Part shown: in pieces, positions 1-6,501 of the stretch
Numbering within the stretch: the stretch's first letter is position 1
Layout of the letters: the number at the start of each line of letters is the position of its first letter
Assembly: GCF_005222835.1 (NCBI RefSeq)
Contig: NZ_STGA01000024.1
Location: 1-46,840 of the forward strand
DNA: 46,840 nt
From: Rhizobium sp. FKY42
GTDB lineage: Bacteria > Pseudomonadota > Alphaproteobacteria > Rhizobiales > Rhizobiaceae
Direction of reading: 5' to 3'
The notes under the pieces: model-generated
Databases searched by the model: none
Told to the model about the DNA's origin: nothing
Seen by the model: the letters and a program-made list of their open reading frames with translations, nothing else
Translations under genes and position numbers: made by a program

Positions 1-184
1 AAACCATACTCAGAGGTGGCTCACTTCTCGGTGGAAAAACCGGCTCAGTTCCGCGCGGAAACCAACAGATTGCTTCAGGATCAGATGTCGCCTGACACTC
101 AAAGAGGCGGTCAGCATTCCCGTCAACAAGGCAAATCGCCGTCTGCTCAAGTGAAACATCCAGGCCAACGTAAAATTCTGTCAT
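1..184 (-). pseudogene. IS110-family transposase, N-terminal fragment
   Basis: Reading leftward from an ATG at 184, the translation begins MTEFYVGLDVSLEQTAICLV, the typical start of an IS110-family DEDD transposase; the Asp in GLDVS is the first acidic catalytic residue of that family. A strong ribosome-binding site (AGGAGG) lies 7 bases upstream. About 40 residues look family-like, up to SDPEAI. Beyond that the frame stays open to the window edge, but the sequence no longer resembles the family, so a frameshift or truncation is likely. The adjoining IS3 remnant on the other strand makes this an IS graveyard. Family assignment is from recognition of the N-terminal motif only. Confidence 0.6.
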
Positions 185-253
185 TGCCGTTCCTCCTAGT
201 TGAACACCGGTAGGAAAGCACCGGCGTCTCGGGAACCGAAGCTCCGAATACGC

Positions 254-409
254 CATCTCAACGCTCACTGGTCCATAAGCCTTGACGACGCGCGAGCGAA
301 GATGGAGGATTGGCGTAGAGACTATAATGAGTTCCGGCCACACAGCGCTATTGGCAACAAAGTGCCGATTTCGCTGATGAACGGCTCATCGGCATCCCCG
401 CCGAACTGA
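254..409 (+). pseudogene. IS3-family transposase OrfB, C-terminal remnant
   Basis: The stretch encodes LNAHWSISLDDARAKMEDW followed by RRDYNEFRPHSAIGNKVP and ends in a normal stop. This is the extreme C-terminus of the IS3-type integrase-core transposase (OrfB): the conserved NxxRPHSAIG block follows the last catalytic Glu. Only about 50 of roughly 280 residues survive. The DDE residues, OrfA and the left end are absent, so it cannot be active. It is followed directly by a sequence resembling an IS3/IS407-type right terminal repeat (end near 464). The upstream break point lies near 200-254, next to the IS110 fragment. Confidence 0.75.
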
Positions 410-414
410 GCCTT

Positions 415-518
415 AACCCCGGAAAATTCCAGCTCCCGCTGGCCCAAAATCGGGGAGCACGTCAATAACCCCGGAAAACTCCAGCTCCCGATGGACCAAA
501 ATCGGGGTGCACGTTATC
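415..518. repeat. 52-bp direct tandem repeat of an IS right end (two copies)
   Basis: Copy 1 is 415-466 and copy 2 is 467-518. Both carry the core AACCCCGGAAAA, then TCCAGCTCCC, CCAAAATCGGGG and GCACGT. They differ at only a handful of positions. Read from the opposite strand the copies start TGACGTGCTCCCC and TAACGTGCACCCC, close to the TGACNTGCACCCC type of IS3/IS407-group terminal repeats. Copy 1 directly follows the OrfB remnant and so is its natural right end. Copy 2 is an extra end in the same orientation, as expected if a second element was lost by deletion. Confidence 0.7.
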
Positions 519-723
519 GGCTCATAAGCCATACTTCAAGAAGAATCACTTTTCAGGGGGCAGACCACATACCAAAATGATGAACTGACGGACAAGCTCC
601 AGGGTGGGCTGCCAGTATAGGGCCCCGTTACTGGGGCTTGAATGCGCGGCCCGCATAAGGTTGTTTGGCATCTGACTGCCCGGCCAGACCTCCACGGGTC
701 GAAATGCACCGTTTCAAGAGAAT
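519..723. other. Stretch with no gene recognised
   Basis: I find no convincing coding frame here. The only structure is a short hairpin at 622-637 (GCCCC, six-base loop, GGGGC) without a T-run. This is probably decayed IS flank. Confidence 0.4.
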
Positions 724-837
724 ATGATCGATCGAGCTTTCAACGTTTTAGCTGCTCTTCTTGTACTCGTGATTTTATTAACGGCGCTGGCGGCTCTGCT
801 TCTTCGATTGGCAATCGTTGTGGGCGTCGTTGTATAG
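724..837 (+). CDS. Candidate small hydrophobic membrane protein (37 aa)
   Basis: An ATG frame begins MIDRAFNVLAALLVLVILL and continues as an almost uninterrupted run of Leu, Ala and Val with a single Arg, ending VGVVV. It would be one or two membrane helices with a short N-terminal charged tip, which is typical of uncharacterised small rhizobial membrane proteins. The ribosome-binding site is weak (AGAG, about 4 bases upstream). It overlaps, on the opposite strand, the poorly conserved-looking tail of the 740-1039 gene, and at most one of the two readings may be real there. No function can be assigned. Confidence 0.3.
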   Translation: MIDRAFNVLAALLVLVILLTALAALLLRLAIVVGVVV

Positions 838-1039
838 CAGTTTCTCCCCAACACTCGCCTTCGCTCCGCGTCAGAAGATTGTAGATGCTCACCCAAAAGC
901 GTGCGGCAGGCTGGTTTGCGCTTCGTTCCGCAACCAGAGCCCTCGTCAGCGCTTCAGACGCAGCAAGATCACCATAACTTGCCGACAATACCCGAGCAGC
1001 ATCTTGATCAGTGACCATTCCCTCGTACTGCTCAGCCAT
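740..1039 (-). CDS. Hypothetical protein upstream of the quorum-sensing genes
   Basis: I do not recognise a named family. The first 60 or so residues look like a genuine soluble helical protein (MAEQYEGMVTDQDAARVLSA, later ALVAERSANQPAARFW). The last 35 residues are Arg/Pro/Glu rich and lie antisense to a hydrophobic plus-strand frame, so the tail may have been altered by a frameshift. The ATG at 1039 was chosen over an in-frame TTG at 1045 because GAGG sits 8-9 bases before the ATG. It is transcribed away from cinR and shares the roughly 135-bp region between them, which carries palindromes of lux-box type. Confidence 0.5.
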   Translation of the reverse strand: MAEQYEGMVTDQDAARVLSASYGDLAASEALTRALVAERSANQPAARFWVSIYNLLTRSEGECWGETAIQRRPQRLPIEEAEPPAPLIKSRVQEEQLKR

Positions 1040-1100
1040 TTGCAAAACCTCGCTTCTTTTTGCATTTGGACAGTAGAATTTGTGAGCATCATACGGAATC

Positions 1101-1124
1101 CCCCCACATGAGGGGGTGACCCCT
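1101..1124. promoter_or_regulatory. GC-rich overlapping inverted repeats between divergent genes
   Basis: CCCCCACATGAGGGGG (1101-1116) is a near-perfect 16-bp dyad. AGGGG-GTGA-CCCCT (1111-1124) is a second stem-loop that shares the same G-run, so the two structures are mutually exclusive. The half-sites resemble the CCCC/GGGG arms of the two lux-type boxes nearby, but the spacing is one to two bases shorter, so this could be a degenerate box or an RNA structure. Function is inferred from position only. Confidence 0.4.
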
Positions 1125-1151
1125 TGAGGATATGCCTCGGTTACAACATAA

Positions 1152-1171
1152 TCCCCTCAGATTGCAGGGGA
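1152..1171. promoter_or_regulatory. lux-type box overlapping the cinR ribosome-binding site
   Basis: TCCCCTCAGATTGCAGGGGA has arms CCCCT and AGGGG separated by eight bases. It matches the perfect palindrome at 1899-1918 in its arms and in the central ATTG. Its right arm AGGGGA is also the best Shine-Dalgarno sequence for the cinR ATG at 1177. A LuxR-type protein bound here would sit over the translation start region, which fits autorepression or a leader-level effect. The binding protein is inferred. Confidence 0.65.
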
Positions 1172-1176
1172 TTTAT

Positions 1177-1899
1177 ATGATTGATAGTTTGAGTCCGGTT
1201 TATTTATTCGAAAAATCTCATTCACAGATTGAACAGGCCGAAAGTGTTGAAGCGGCGCTAGCCCTGATGCGGGAAAACTACGAACTGGACAACCTGACCT
1301 ATCATCTTTCGCAGACCGTGATCAGCAAAGTCGATTCTCTCTATGTCCGCACCACCTACCCTGCAGCCTGGGTGGGGAGGTATTTGATGCGGAATTACAT
1401 GGCCATCGACCCTGTAGTGGTCGAAGGGTTCGAGCGGAGCCTTCCCTTTTTCTGGGAAGAGTTACGTATAACTGAGGCTGCTGTTAACTTCTTGCAGGAC
1501 GCAAAGGATCATGGCCTTGGCGGTAATGGCTATTCGGTTCCAGTCACCGACAAGTTTGCTAGGCGCGCCCTAGTGTCTTTCAATGGAAGCAAAGAAAACT
1601 GGCGCGAATTTGTGGCGAATTTCAGAAATGACTGGATCGAGCTCTCACATCGAATTCACGCAAAGGCGATGCGTGAGCTTTACGGTGAGGATGACCCTGT
1701 TCCGGTATTGAGCCCACGTGAGCTTGAGTGCCTTCATTGGTCCGCGCTGGGGAAGGATCATAAGGCCGTCGCCATTATTTTGGGAATTTCGGAACATACA
1801 GCGCGGGATTATCTGAAGTCAGCCCGTATTAAACTGGGTTGCGCCAACATTGCTCAAGCTATCGCCAAGGCTTTGAAGCTAAGAGTTATCAGCCCATAA
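1177..1899 (+). CDS. cinR: LuxR-family quorum-sensing regulator (CinR-like)
   Basis: This 240-aa protein has an N-terminal autoinducer-binding domain and a C-terminal LuxR/FixJ helix-turn-helix. Trp65, Tyr69, Asp78, Pro79 and Trp93 match the invariant ligand-pocket residues of TraR/LuxR (57, 61, 70, 71, 85) with a constant offset of 8. The HTH region starts at SPRELECLHW (about residue 182) and continues HKAVAIILGISEHTARDYL. The frame is open further upstream to 1132, but ATG 1177 is preferred because AGGGGA lies 7 bases before it and the lux-type box would otherwise be inside the gene. It is followed directly by a perfect box and cinI, the arrangement of the rhizobial cin locus. The specific name CinR rests on that context; the LuxR family call is firm. 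Confidence 0.8.
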   Translation: MIDSLSPVYLFEKSHSQIEQAESVEAALALMRENYELDNLTYHLSQTVISKVDSLYVRTTYPAAWVGRYLMRNYMAIDPVVVEGFERSLPFFWEELRITEAAVNFLQDAKDHGLGGNGYSVPVTDKFARRALVSFNGSKENWREFVANFRNDWIELSHRIHAKAMRELYGEDDPVPVLSPRELECLHWSALGKDHKAVAIILGISEHTARDYLKSARIKLGCANIAQAIAKALKLRVISP

Positions 1900-1918
1900 C
1901 CCCTACAATTGTAGGGGT
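1899..1918. promoter_or_regulatory. Perfect 20-bp lux-type palindrome in the cinI promoter
   Basis: ACCCCTACAATTGTAGGGGT is identical to its own reverse complement over all 20 bases. It begins on the last base of the cinR stop codon and ends 88 bases before the cinI start, the normal place for a LuxR-type activator box. The near-copy at 1152-1171 supports one regulator binding both. Confidence 0.8.
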
Positions 1919-2006
1919 AGAAAGACAGGGCCACACCTGCGGGAATTTTGTAAAAGTCAGCTAAATGTCATCAGTTCCCCAACGCAACACGTTAAGGGGA
2001 ATAAAG

Positions 2007-2669
2007 ATGTTCATCACCGTACAGGCGCATCAATTCAGCGCATATTCGCACTTGCTGGATCAATATTTCAAACTTCGCAAGAAGGTATTTGCGGATCATC
2101 TGGGGTGGGCCGTCCCCGTCGAAGACGGAAAAGAGACAGACCGCTATGATCGTTTAAAGCCAGTGTATCTACTCTGGTGCGACGAAAACCTTCAAACCTT
2201 ATTTGGAGGCGTGCGCTTCATGCCCACCACGGGCCCGACGCTGCTCTATGACGTGTTCCGCAAGACATTTCCAAATGCTGTTGAATTGCGTGCACCTGGC
2301 ATATGGGAGGCCACACGCCTCTGCATTGATGAGGACGCAATACAACAACATGAGCTGAAAATAACAGCGGCGAGAGCATTCAGCCTGATGATCCTTGCGC
2401 TCAGCGAGTGTGGCTTGGAACATGGCATCCATACTTTGATATCCAATTACGAACCGCAAATGGCCCGCGTCTACAGAAGGGCAGGAGCCTGTATCCAGGA
2501 GCTTGGCCGCGCAGATGGATTCGGAAGGCTTCCCGTCTGCTGTGGCGCCTTCGAAGTTACGACCGAAGTTTGCCAGTTCATGCGCGAGACACTTGGTGTT
2601 GATGAAAGCTTCTATAGAACCTCCACGCAAACTTGGTTTGCACAGCCGCTGATGCTGGAGGCAGCTTGA
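2007..2669 (+). CDS. cinI: Acyl-homoserine-lactone synthase (LuxI family, CinI-like)
   Basis: This 220-aa cytoplasmic enzyme is expected to make an acyl-homoserine lactone from S-adenosylmethionine and an acyl-ACP. The conserved LuxI residues are all present: Arg24, Phe28, Trp34, Asp45, Asp48, Arg70, Glu101 and Arg104, in RKKVFADHLGW, DRYD, GGVRFMPTTGPTLL and WEATRLCID. The overall wording (MPTTGPTLLYDVFR, ISNYEP, PVCCGAFEV) resembles rhizobial CinI, which makes long-chain 3-hydroxy AHLs; the product here is inferred. ATG 2007 was chosen over an in-frame ATG at 1965 because AAGGGG precedes it at good spacing. Expression is probably driven from the palindrome at 1899-1918. Confidence 0.88.
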   Translation: MFITVQAHQFSAYSHLLDQYFKLRKKVFADHLGWAVPVEDGKETDRYDRLKPVYLLWCDENLQTLFGGVRFMPTTGPTLLYDVFRKTFPNAVELRAPGIWEATRLCIDEDAIQQHELKITAARAFSLMILALSECGLEHGIHTLISNYEPQMARVYRRAGACIQELGRADGFGRLPVCCGAFEVTTEVCQFMRETLGVDESFYRTSTQTWFAQPLMLEAA

Positions 2670-2672
2670 ACC

Positions 2673-2867
2673 ATGACGATCAGAGATCCATACGCGCGAA
2701 TTGTCGCCAAATCACTGGAGTGCCGTGAGGATGTTCAAGAAGCCGGGGATCCGCTGCTCTCCTACCTCTTGGAAATGCTGCTGGAGGCGGCGATCAAGAA
2801 GGCAAACATTAGCGAGATAGAATCGCTTGCAAAGCGTATGTACGCGAAGAAGATCCTAGTCAACTAA
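2673..2867 (+). CDS. cinS: Small protein cotranscribed with cinI (CinS-like)
   Basis: A 64-aa soluble, mostly helical protein (MTIRDPYARIVAKSLECRED and so on) whose ATG lies 3 bases after the cinI stop. The ribosome-binding site (GGAGG) is inside the end of cinI, implying coupled translation. In Rhizobium leguminosarum the gene directly after cinI is cinS, of about this size, whose product acts as an antirepressor towards PraR and links cin to other quorum-sensing systems. The name here rests on position and length; I cannot align the sequences. No cysteine pair, signal peptide or membrane segment is visible. Confidence 0.6.
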   Translation: MTIRDPYARIVAKSLECREDVQEAGDPLLSYLLEMLLEAAIKKANISEIESLAKRMYAKKILVN

Positions 2868-2912
2868 CGTGGCGGCTGCTAGCAAAACTCGTCCAAAAAG
2901 CCTGGAGAATTG

Positions 2913-3248
2913 ATGAAACTTCTATCTGCCGTTCTGGCTGCAGGGTTTGCAGCAACGAGTACTGCCTACGCACAATCGGCTACCCGTGCACGAGCACCTG
3001 AACCACTGGAAAGTTACTCCGCCTACATCGGGCGCGACGATCTCTACAATTCAAGCGGAGAACGATTGACCAAGCCCTGGCAGATTATTCGTCAGTATCG
3101 CGCCAACTATCATCGATATGGCATGCGCGATCGTGGCGATGAGGGTGACAGCTTTTTCGCTGACGAAGTCAACCGCCAGAATCTTGAGTCTATGATGGCC
3201 AAATGGCTCAATGTCTTCAACCGCACGGCAGATGATTTTGCGCGGTGA
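2913..3248 (+). CDS. Hypothetical exported protein
   Basis: A 111-aa protein with a clear N-terminal signal peptide: Lys, then a hydrophobic run LLSAVLAAGFAATSTAYAQS with a likely cut after AYA. The mature part contains ESYSAYIGRDDLYNSSGERL and then KPWQIIRQYRANYHRYG, a pattern I associate with uncharacterised rhizobial periplasmic proteins. There is no catalytic motif. ATG 2913 is chosen over the TTG at 2910 because GGAG at 2904-2907 is then 5 bases away. It lies 45 bases after cinS on the same strand and may be read from the same transcript. Confidence 0.65.
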   Translation: MKLLSAVLAAGFAATSTAYAQSATRARAPEPLESYSAYIGRDDLYNSSGERLTKPWQIIRQYRANYHRYGMRDRGDEGDSFFADEVNRQNLESMMAKWLNVFNRTADDFAR

Positions 3249-3336
3249 TTGCTGGATAAGCGTCCAGATCTATGGGCATGGATCGACAGGCACCTTTCTG
3301 AACATCGAAGTCTGGCGATGAGCGTGCCCGGCTTGC

Positions 3337-3456
3337 TCAAACCCCAATCTTCGCAGCAATCCACTTCCAGAAGATAGCTACCGATCCGCCCACGGCAGCA
3401 GCTCCCCAGATGCTGCAGGCTTTTTTGATTTCATACCGTAGCATATATCCGGTCAA
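3337..3456 (-). CDS. Candidate small membrane protein after the ALDH gene
   Basis: A 39-aa frame starts at TTG 3456 (internal ATG at 3444), 7 bases past the aldehyde dehydrogenase stop. GAGGAG overlapping that region could serve as the ribosome-binding site. It reads MTGYMLRYEIKKAC, then SIWGAAAVGGSVAIFWKWIA and AKIGV: a basic stretch followed by one plausible Gly/Ala-rich membrane helix. The composition looks like a real small membrane protein rather than a chance frame, but I recognise no family. It would be the last gene of the minus-strand operon that starts at 8244. Confidence 0.3.
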   Translation of the reverse strand: MTGYMLRYEIKKACSIWGAAAVGGSVAIFWKWIAAKIGV

Positions 3457-3463
3457 TTGCTCC

Positions 3464-4858
3464 TCACCTGATATTGCCGAGTATCCGCAATGTCAGACGA
3501 AGGAGGAGCCCCCAGGGTGGCCCCAGCTTTTCAAACATGTTGATCTTGCCGACCTTATGAACGGCGCGGGCGTGACTGAACCGCAGGAACCCATCCCTGC
3601 CGTGATAGGCTCCCATGCCGCTTGCTCCGATTCCACCGAAAGGCAAGTTTTCCATAGCGTAATGCAGCAGGGTTCCGTTGATGGTCACGCCGCCTGATTT
3701 GCAGTGGCCGATGATCTTCGACTGTGTCTCTCGATTGTCGGTAAACAGATAGAGAGCAAGCGGCCGTGGCTTCGCGTTCACGAAAGCAATGGCCTCATCC
3801 ACCGTGTCGTAAGGAATAACGGGCAGTACAGGCCCGAAGATCTCCTCCCGCATGAGAAGACTGTCGCGCGGGGGATCAATCACGAGTTTCGGGTAAAGCA
3901 TCACGCGATCAGATATCTCTCCGGCGTACTTGACAATCCGTGCTCCCGCGGCTTCTGCCTCTTGCACGGCGTTCCTTAGACGCGTCAGATGTCTTTCGGA
4001 AATGATGGATGTGTAGTCCCGGTTGGATGCAGGGTTCGGATAGGCTTGTGCCGCTCCATTCATGACAGCGCCGACGAACCGGTCAACGCTATGACGGGGC
4101 ACGAGTGCGTAGTCCGGCGCGATGCAGGTTTGACCCGCATTGATGAACTTGCCGAAGCTGACGGAGCGGGCCGCGGCGTCTATCGAAAAATCGTCGCAGA
4201 TAATGGCTGGAGATTTTCCCCCGAGTTCAAGCGTGACGGGTGTGAGGTTGTCCGAAGCTGCGCGCATGATCGATCGACCAACCTCAGTCGACCCGGTAAA
4301 GAGCAGATGATCGAATGGCAGTCTTGCAAAGTCCTGAGCGACCGAAACATCTCCCAGGACAACGGAAACCTCATCCGATGCAAAGTTTTCGGAAATCAGT
4401 GTCGCCAACAGGTTTGAAAAGCAGGGCGTCTGTTCCGATGGTTTGACCATGACCCTGTTGCCTGCCGCCAGAGCATCCGTCAGCGGCGCTATCGCAAGGG
4501 CAAGCGGGTAGTTCCAGGGCGCAATGATGCCCACGACACCCAGTGCTTCATAGCGAACCCATGCTCGGGATGGCTGGAATGCCAGATCGACCTTCCGCCG
4601 ATCCTCTTTCATCCAGCGCGCCAGATGCCGTTTCGCATGGCGAATCCCGCGGCGTACCGGCAGTATCTCCAGAAGCTTCGTTTCCGTTTCCGACCGCCAG
4701 TTAAAATCGGCGGATATCGCTTTGCAAAGCGCTTCCACATTGTCAGAAAGTAGTCTTTCCAGTCGACCGAGCCTGTCGATGCGTTCCGAGTAAGTCGCCT
4801 CGGGTCCAGTCCGCGACACGAGGTGCATCGATTGAAAGACCTGCTGAAACTTTGCCAC
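3464..4858 (-). CDS. Aldehyde dehydrogenase, coniferyl-aldehyde-dehydrogenase type
   Basis: A 464-aa NAD(P)-dependent enzyme that oxidises an aldehyde to the acid. Visible motifs are GIIAPWNYPLALAIAPLTDA, LLFTGSTEVGRSI, the general-base Glu in TLELGGKSP and the catalytic Cys in INAGQTCIAPDYAL. The last motif and the overall length match the short class-3/CalB-type ALDHs rather than 490-aa classical forms. The gene begins with GTG directly abutting the stop codon of the upstream GMC oxidoreductase (TAAGTG), so translation is probably coupled. Alcohol oxidase/dehydrogenase plus ALDH in one operon implies a two-step alcohol-to-acid conversion. The actual substrate is unknown. Confidence 0.85.
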   Translation of the reverse strand: MAKFQQVFQSMHLVSRTGPEATYSERIDRLGRLERLLSDNVEALCKAISADFNWRSETETKLLEILPVRRGIRHAKRHLARWMKEDRRKVDLAFQPSRAWVRYEALGVVGIIAPWNYPLALAIAPLTDALAAGNRVMVKPSEQTPCFSNLLATLISENFASDEVSVVLGDVSVAQDFARLPFDHLLFTGSTEVGRSIMRAASDNLTPVTLELGGKSPAIICDDFSIDAAARSVSFGKFINAGQTCIAPDYALVPRHSVDRFVGAVMNGAAQAYPNPASNRDYTSIISERHLTRLRNAVQEAEAAGARIVKYAGEISDRVMLYPKLVIDPPRDSLLMREEIFGPVLPVIPYDTVDEAIAFVNAKPRPLALYLFTDNRETQSKIIGHCKSGGVTINGTLLHYAMENLPFGGIGASGMGAYHGRDGFLRFSHARAVHKVGKINMFEKLGPPWGLLLRLTLRILGNIR

Positions 4859-6454
4859 TTAAACTGCCTCGTCAAGAATGAGAGCGGCCGCCTTTTCGCC
4901 GATCATGGCGGACGGTGCCTGCGTATTGCCGCTGATCAGGGTCGGCATGATGGAAGCATCTGCCACCCGAAGTCTATCCACGCCCCGAACCTTGAGTGTT
5001 GGGTCAACGACAGACCTCACATCCCCTCCCATACGGCAGGTGCCGACGGGGTGGTAGATCGAATCTGCGTGTTCGCGGACGAACTGTTTCACATCTGTCT
5101 CATTTCTGAAATCGATTGGATAGAGCGGACGTGATGCAGAACCGGCAAGGGGAGGCGCCTCCACAATGTCATGCACGATCCTAGCGCCCCTCACGAGAAG
5201 GTCCAGATCTCTCTCGTCAGAGAAGAACCGGGGATCAATGAGAGGTTTGCTACCGGGGCGATTGGAAGCCAGGCTCACGCGACCGCGACTCTCGGGGCGC
5301 AATACACAGACATGGAGAGCATAGCCGGTGGCCACATGCATCTTTCGCGCATGATCGTCCACCAGACCAATACAGAAATGCAGCTGTAGGTCTGGTCTGT
5401 CCACCCCCGGGTGGCTGCGGATAAATCCTCCAGCCTCAGCAACGTTGCTGGTCAGCAACCCTGTCTTCTTCCGGTACTCGAAGGCGGCCTTGGCTATGTT
5501 GCCCAGCGCTTTTGGCGTGTAACCCACAAGTCCGCCCAATCCAGACAGGATGTTCCCAGTATAATCCACATGGTCCTGCAGATTTTCGCCAACCTCCGGG
5601 GCATCGTAAACGACGTCAATGCCATGAGACCGCAGAGCGTCTCCTGGTCCGATGCCGGAGAGCTGGAGAAGGTGGGGCGAGCCAATGGCACCAGCACATA
5701 GAATGACTTCACGCCTGGCGCGGATCGCGATTTCTTTCCCGCCTGACCTGATCTTGACGCCGACGGCTGTCCGTTGCTCGAAGACCACGCTCTCAACCTG
5801 GATATCGGTCATAACCCGCAGGTTCGGCGGATAGGGGGCGGCGCCGAGATAGGCCTCTGCAGCATTGAAGCGTTTTCCCTGATGCTGAAAGACCTGATAG
5901 AGACCAACGCCCTCCTGATCTGCGCCGTTGAAGTCCTCATTGAGCTTAAATCCGCAGTGCTTTGCCGCTTGCAGGAAGGCGAAAGTCGCGGCCCCGGGCG
6001 ATGTAAGATCGGTAATACGGAGCGGCCCATCGCCTCCGTGATGGTCGTCCGAGCCTCTGCTGTTGCTCTCGCCGCTCTTGAAGAATGGTAGTACGTCGGC
6101 CCAACCCCAACCTCTGCACCCAAGGGCCGCCCAGTGATCGTAATCCTGACGCTGTCCGCGAATGTAGATCATGGCGTTGATCAGGCTGGAACCGCCAAGG
6201 CCACGGCCACGGGGCACATAACCCTTGCGGTTATTCATGCCCGGCTGCGGTATCGTTTCAAATGCATAATTCTCGCGGTTTCTCCAGGGAACGCGCGTCG
6301 CAAGACCCAAGGGTATCTGAGAAAACAATGACGGATCCGGGCCGCCTGCTTCGATCAATACGACCTGCGGCGCATGCTTTGATTTTGCAAGGCCCGTGGC
6401 CAGCGCACATCCTGCAGGTCCTGCCCCGACCACAATAAAATCGGCAACCGTCAT
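4859..6454 (-). CDS. GMC-family FAD-dependent alcohol dehydrogenase
   Basis: A 531-aa flavoprotein of the glucose-methanol-choline family. It has an N-terminal FAD-binding motif VVGAGPAGCALATGLAK, then VPRGRGLGGSSLINAMIYIR (GMC signature 1), GAIGSPHLLQLSGIG (signature 2), and a C-terminal part with YHPVGTCRMG and the ending SGNTQAPSAMIGEKAA. It would oxidise a primary alcohol to an aldehyde that the next gene could oxidise further. The frame is open to 6505, but ATG 6454 places the dinucleotide fold at the N-terminus and has GGGGACGAG just upstream. Choline, polyethylene-glycol or long-chain alcohols are all possible; with no betaine genes nearby, choline is less likely. Confidence 0.87.
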   Translation of the reverse strand: MTVADFIVVGAGPAGCALATGLAKSKHAPQVVLIEAGGPDPSLFSQIPLGLATRVPWRNRENYAFETIPQPGMNNRKGYVPRGRGLGGSSLINAMIYIRGQRQDYDHWAALGCRGWGWADVLPFFKSGESNSRGSDDHHGGDGPLRITDLTSPGAATFAFLQAAKHCGFKLNEDFNGADQEGVGLYQVFQHQGKRFNAAEAYLGAAPYPPNLRVMTDIQVESVVFEQRTAVGVKIRSGGKEIAIRARREVILCAGAIGSPHLLQLSGIGPGDALRSHGIDVVYDAPEVGENLQDHVDYTGNILSGLGGLVGYTPKALGNIAKAAFEYRKKTGLLTSNVAEAGGFIRSHPGVDRPDLQLHFCIGLVDDHARKMHVATGYALHVCVLRPESRGRVSLASNRPGSKPLIDPRFFSDERDLDLLVRGARIVHDIVEAPPLAGSASRPLYPIDFRNETDVKQFVREHADSIYHPVGTCRMGGDVRSVVDPTLKVRGVDRLRVADASIMPTLISGNTQAPSAMIGEKAAALILDEAV

Positions 6455-6501
6455 GTCTCGTCCCCCACCCAGCACAGACACTAGCAAAATTGACGCAGGC
6501 G

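Noticed and set aside
16..213. Open frame of 65 residues on the plus strand
   Set aside because: It is antisense to the IS110-type N-terminus at 1-184, which has a strong ribosome-binding site and family motif.
818..1111. 97-residue open frame on the plus strand
   Set aside because: Low-complexity, Ser/Arg-rich translation antisense to the 740-1039 gene, with no ribosome-binding site; treated as a shadow.
1101..1116. Third lux box
   Set aside because: CCCC to GGGG spacing is shorter than in the other two boxes, so I keep it only as an inverted repeat.
2199..2630. 143-residue frame antisense to cinI
   Set aside because: Cys/Arg-rich shadow of a clearly conserved LuxI gene.
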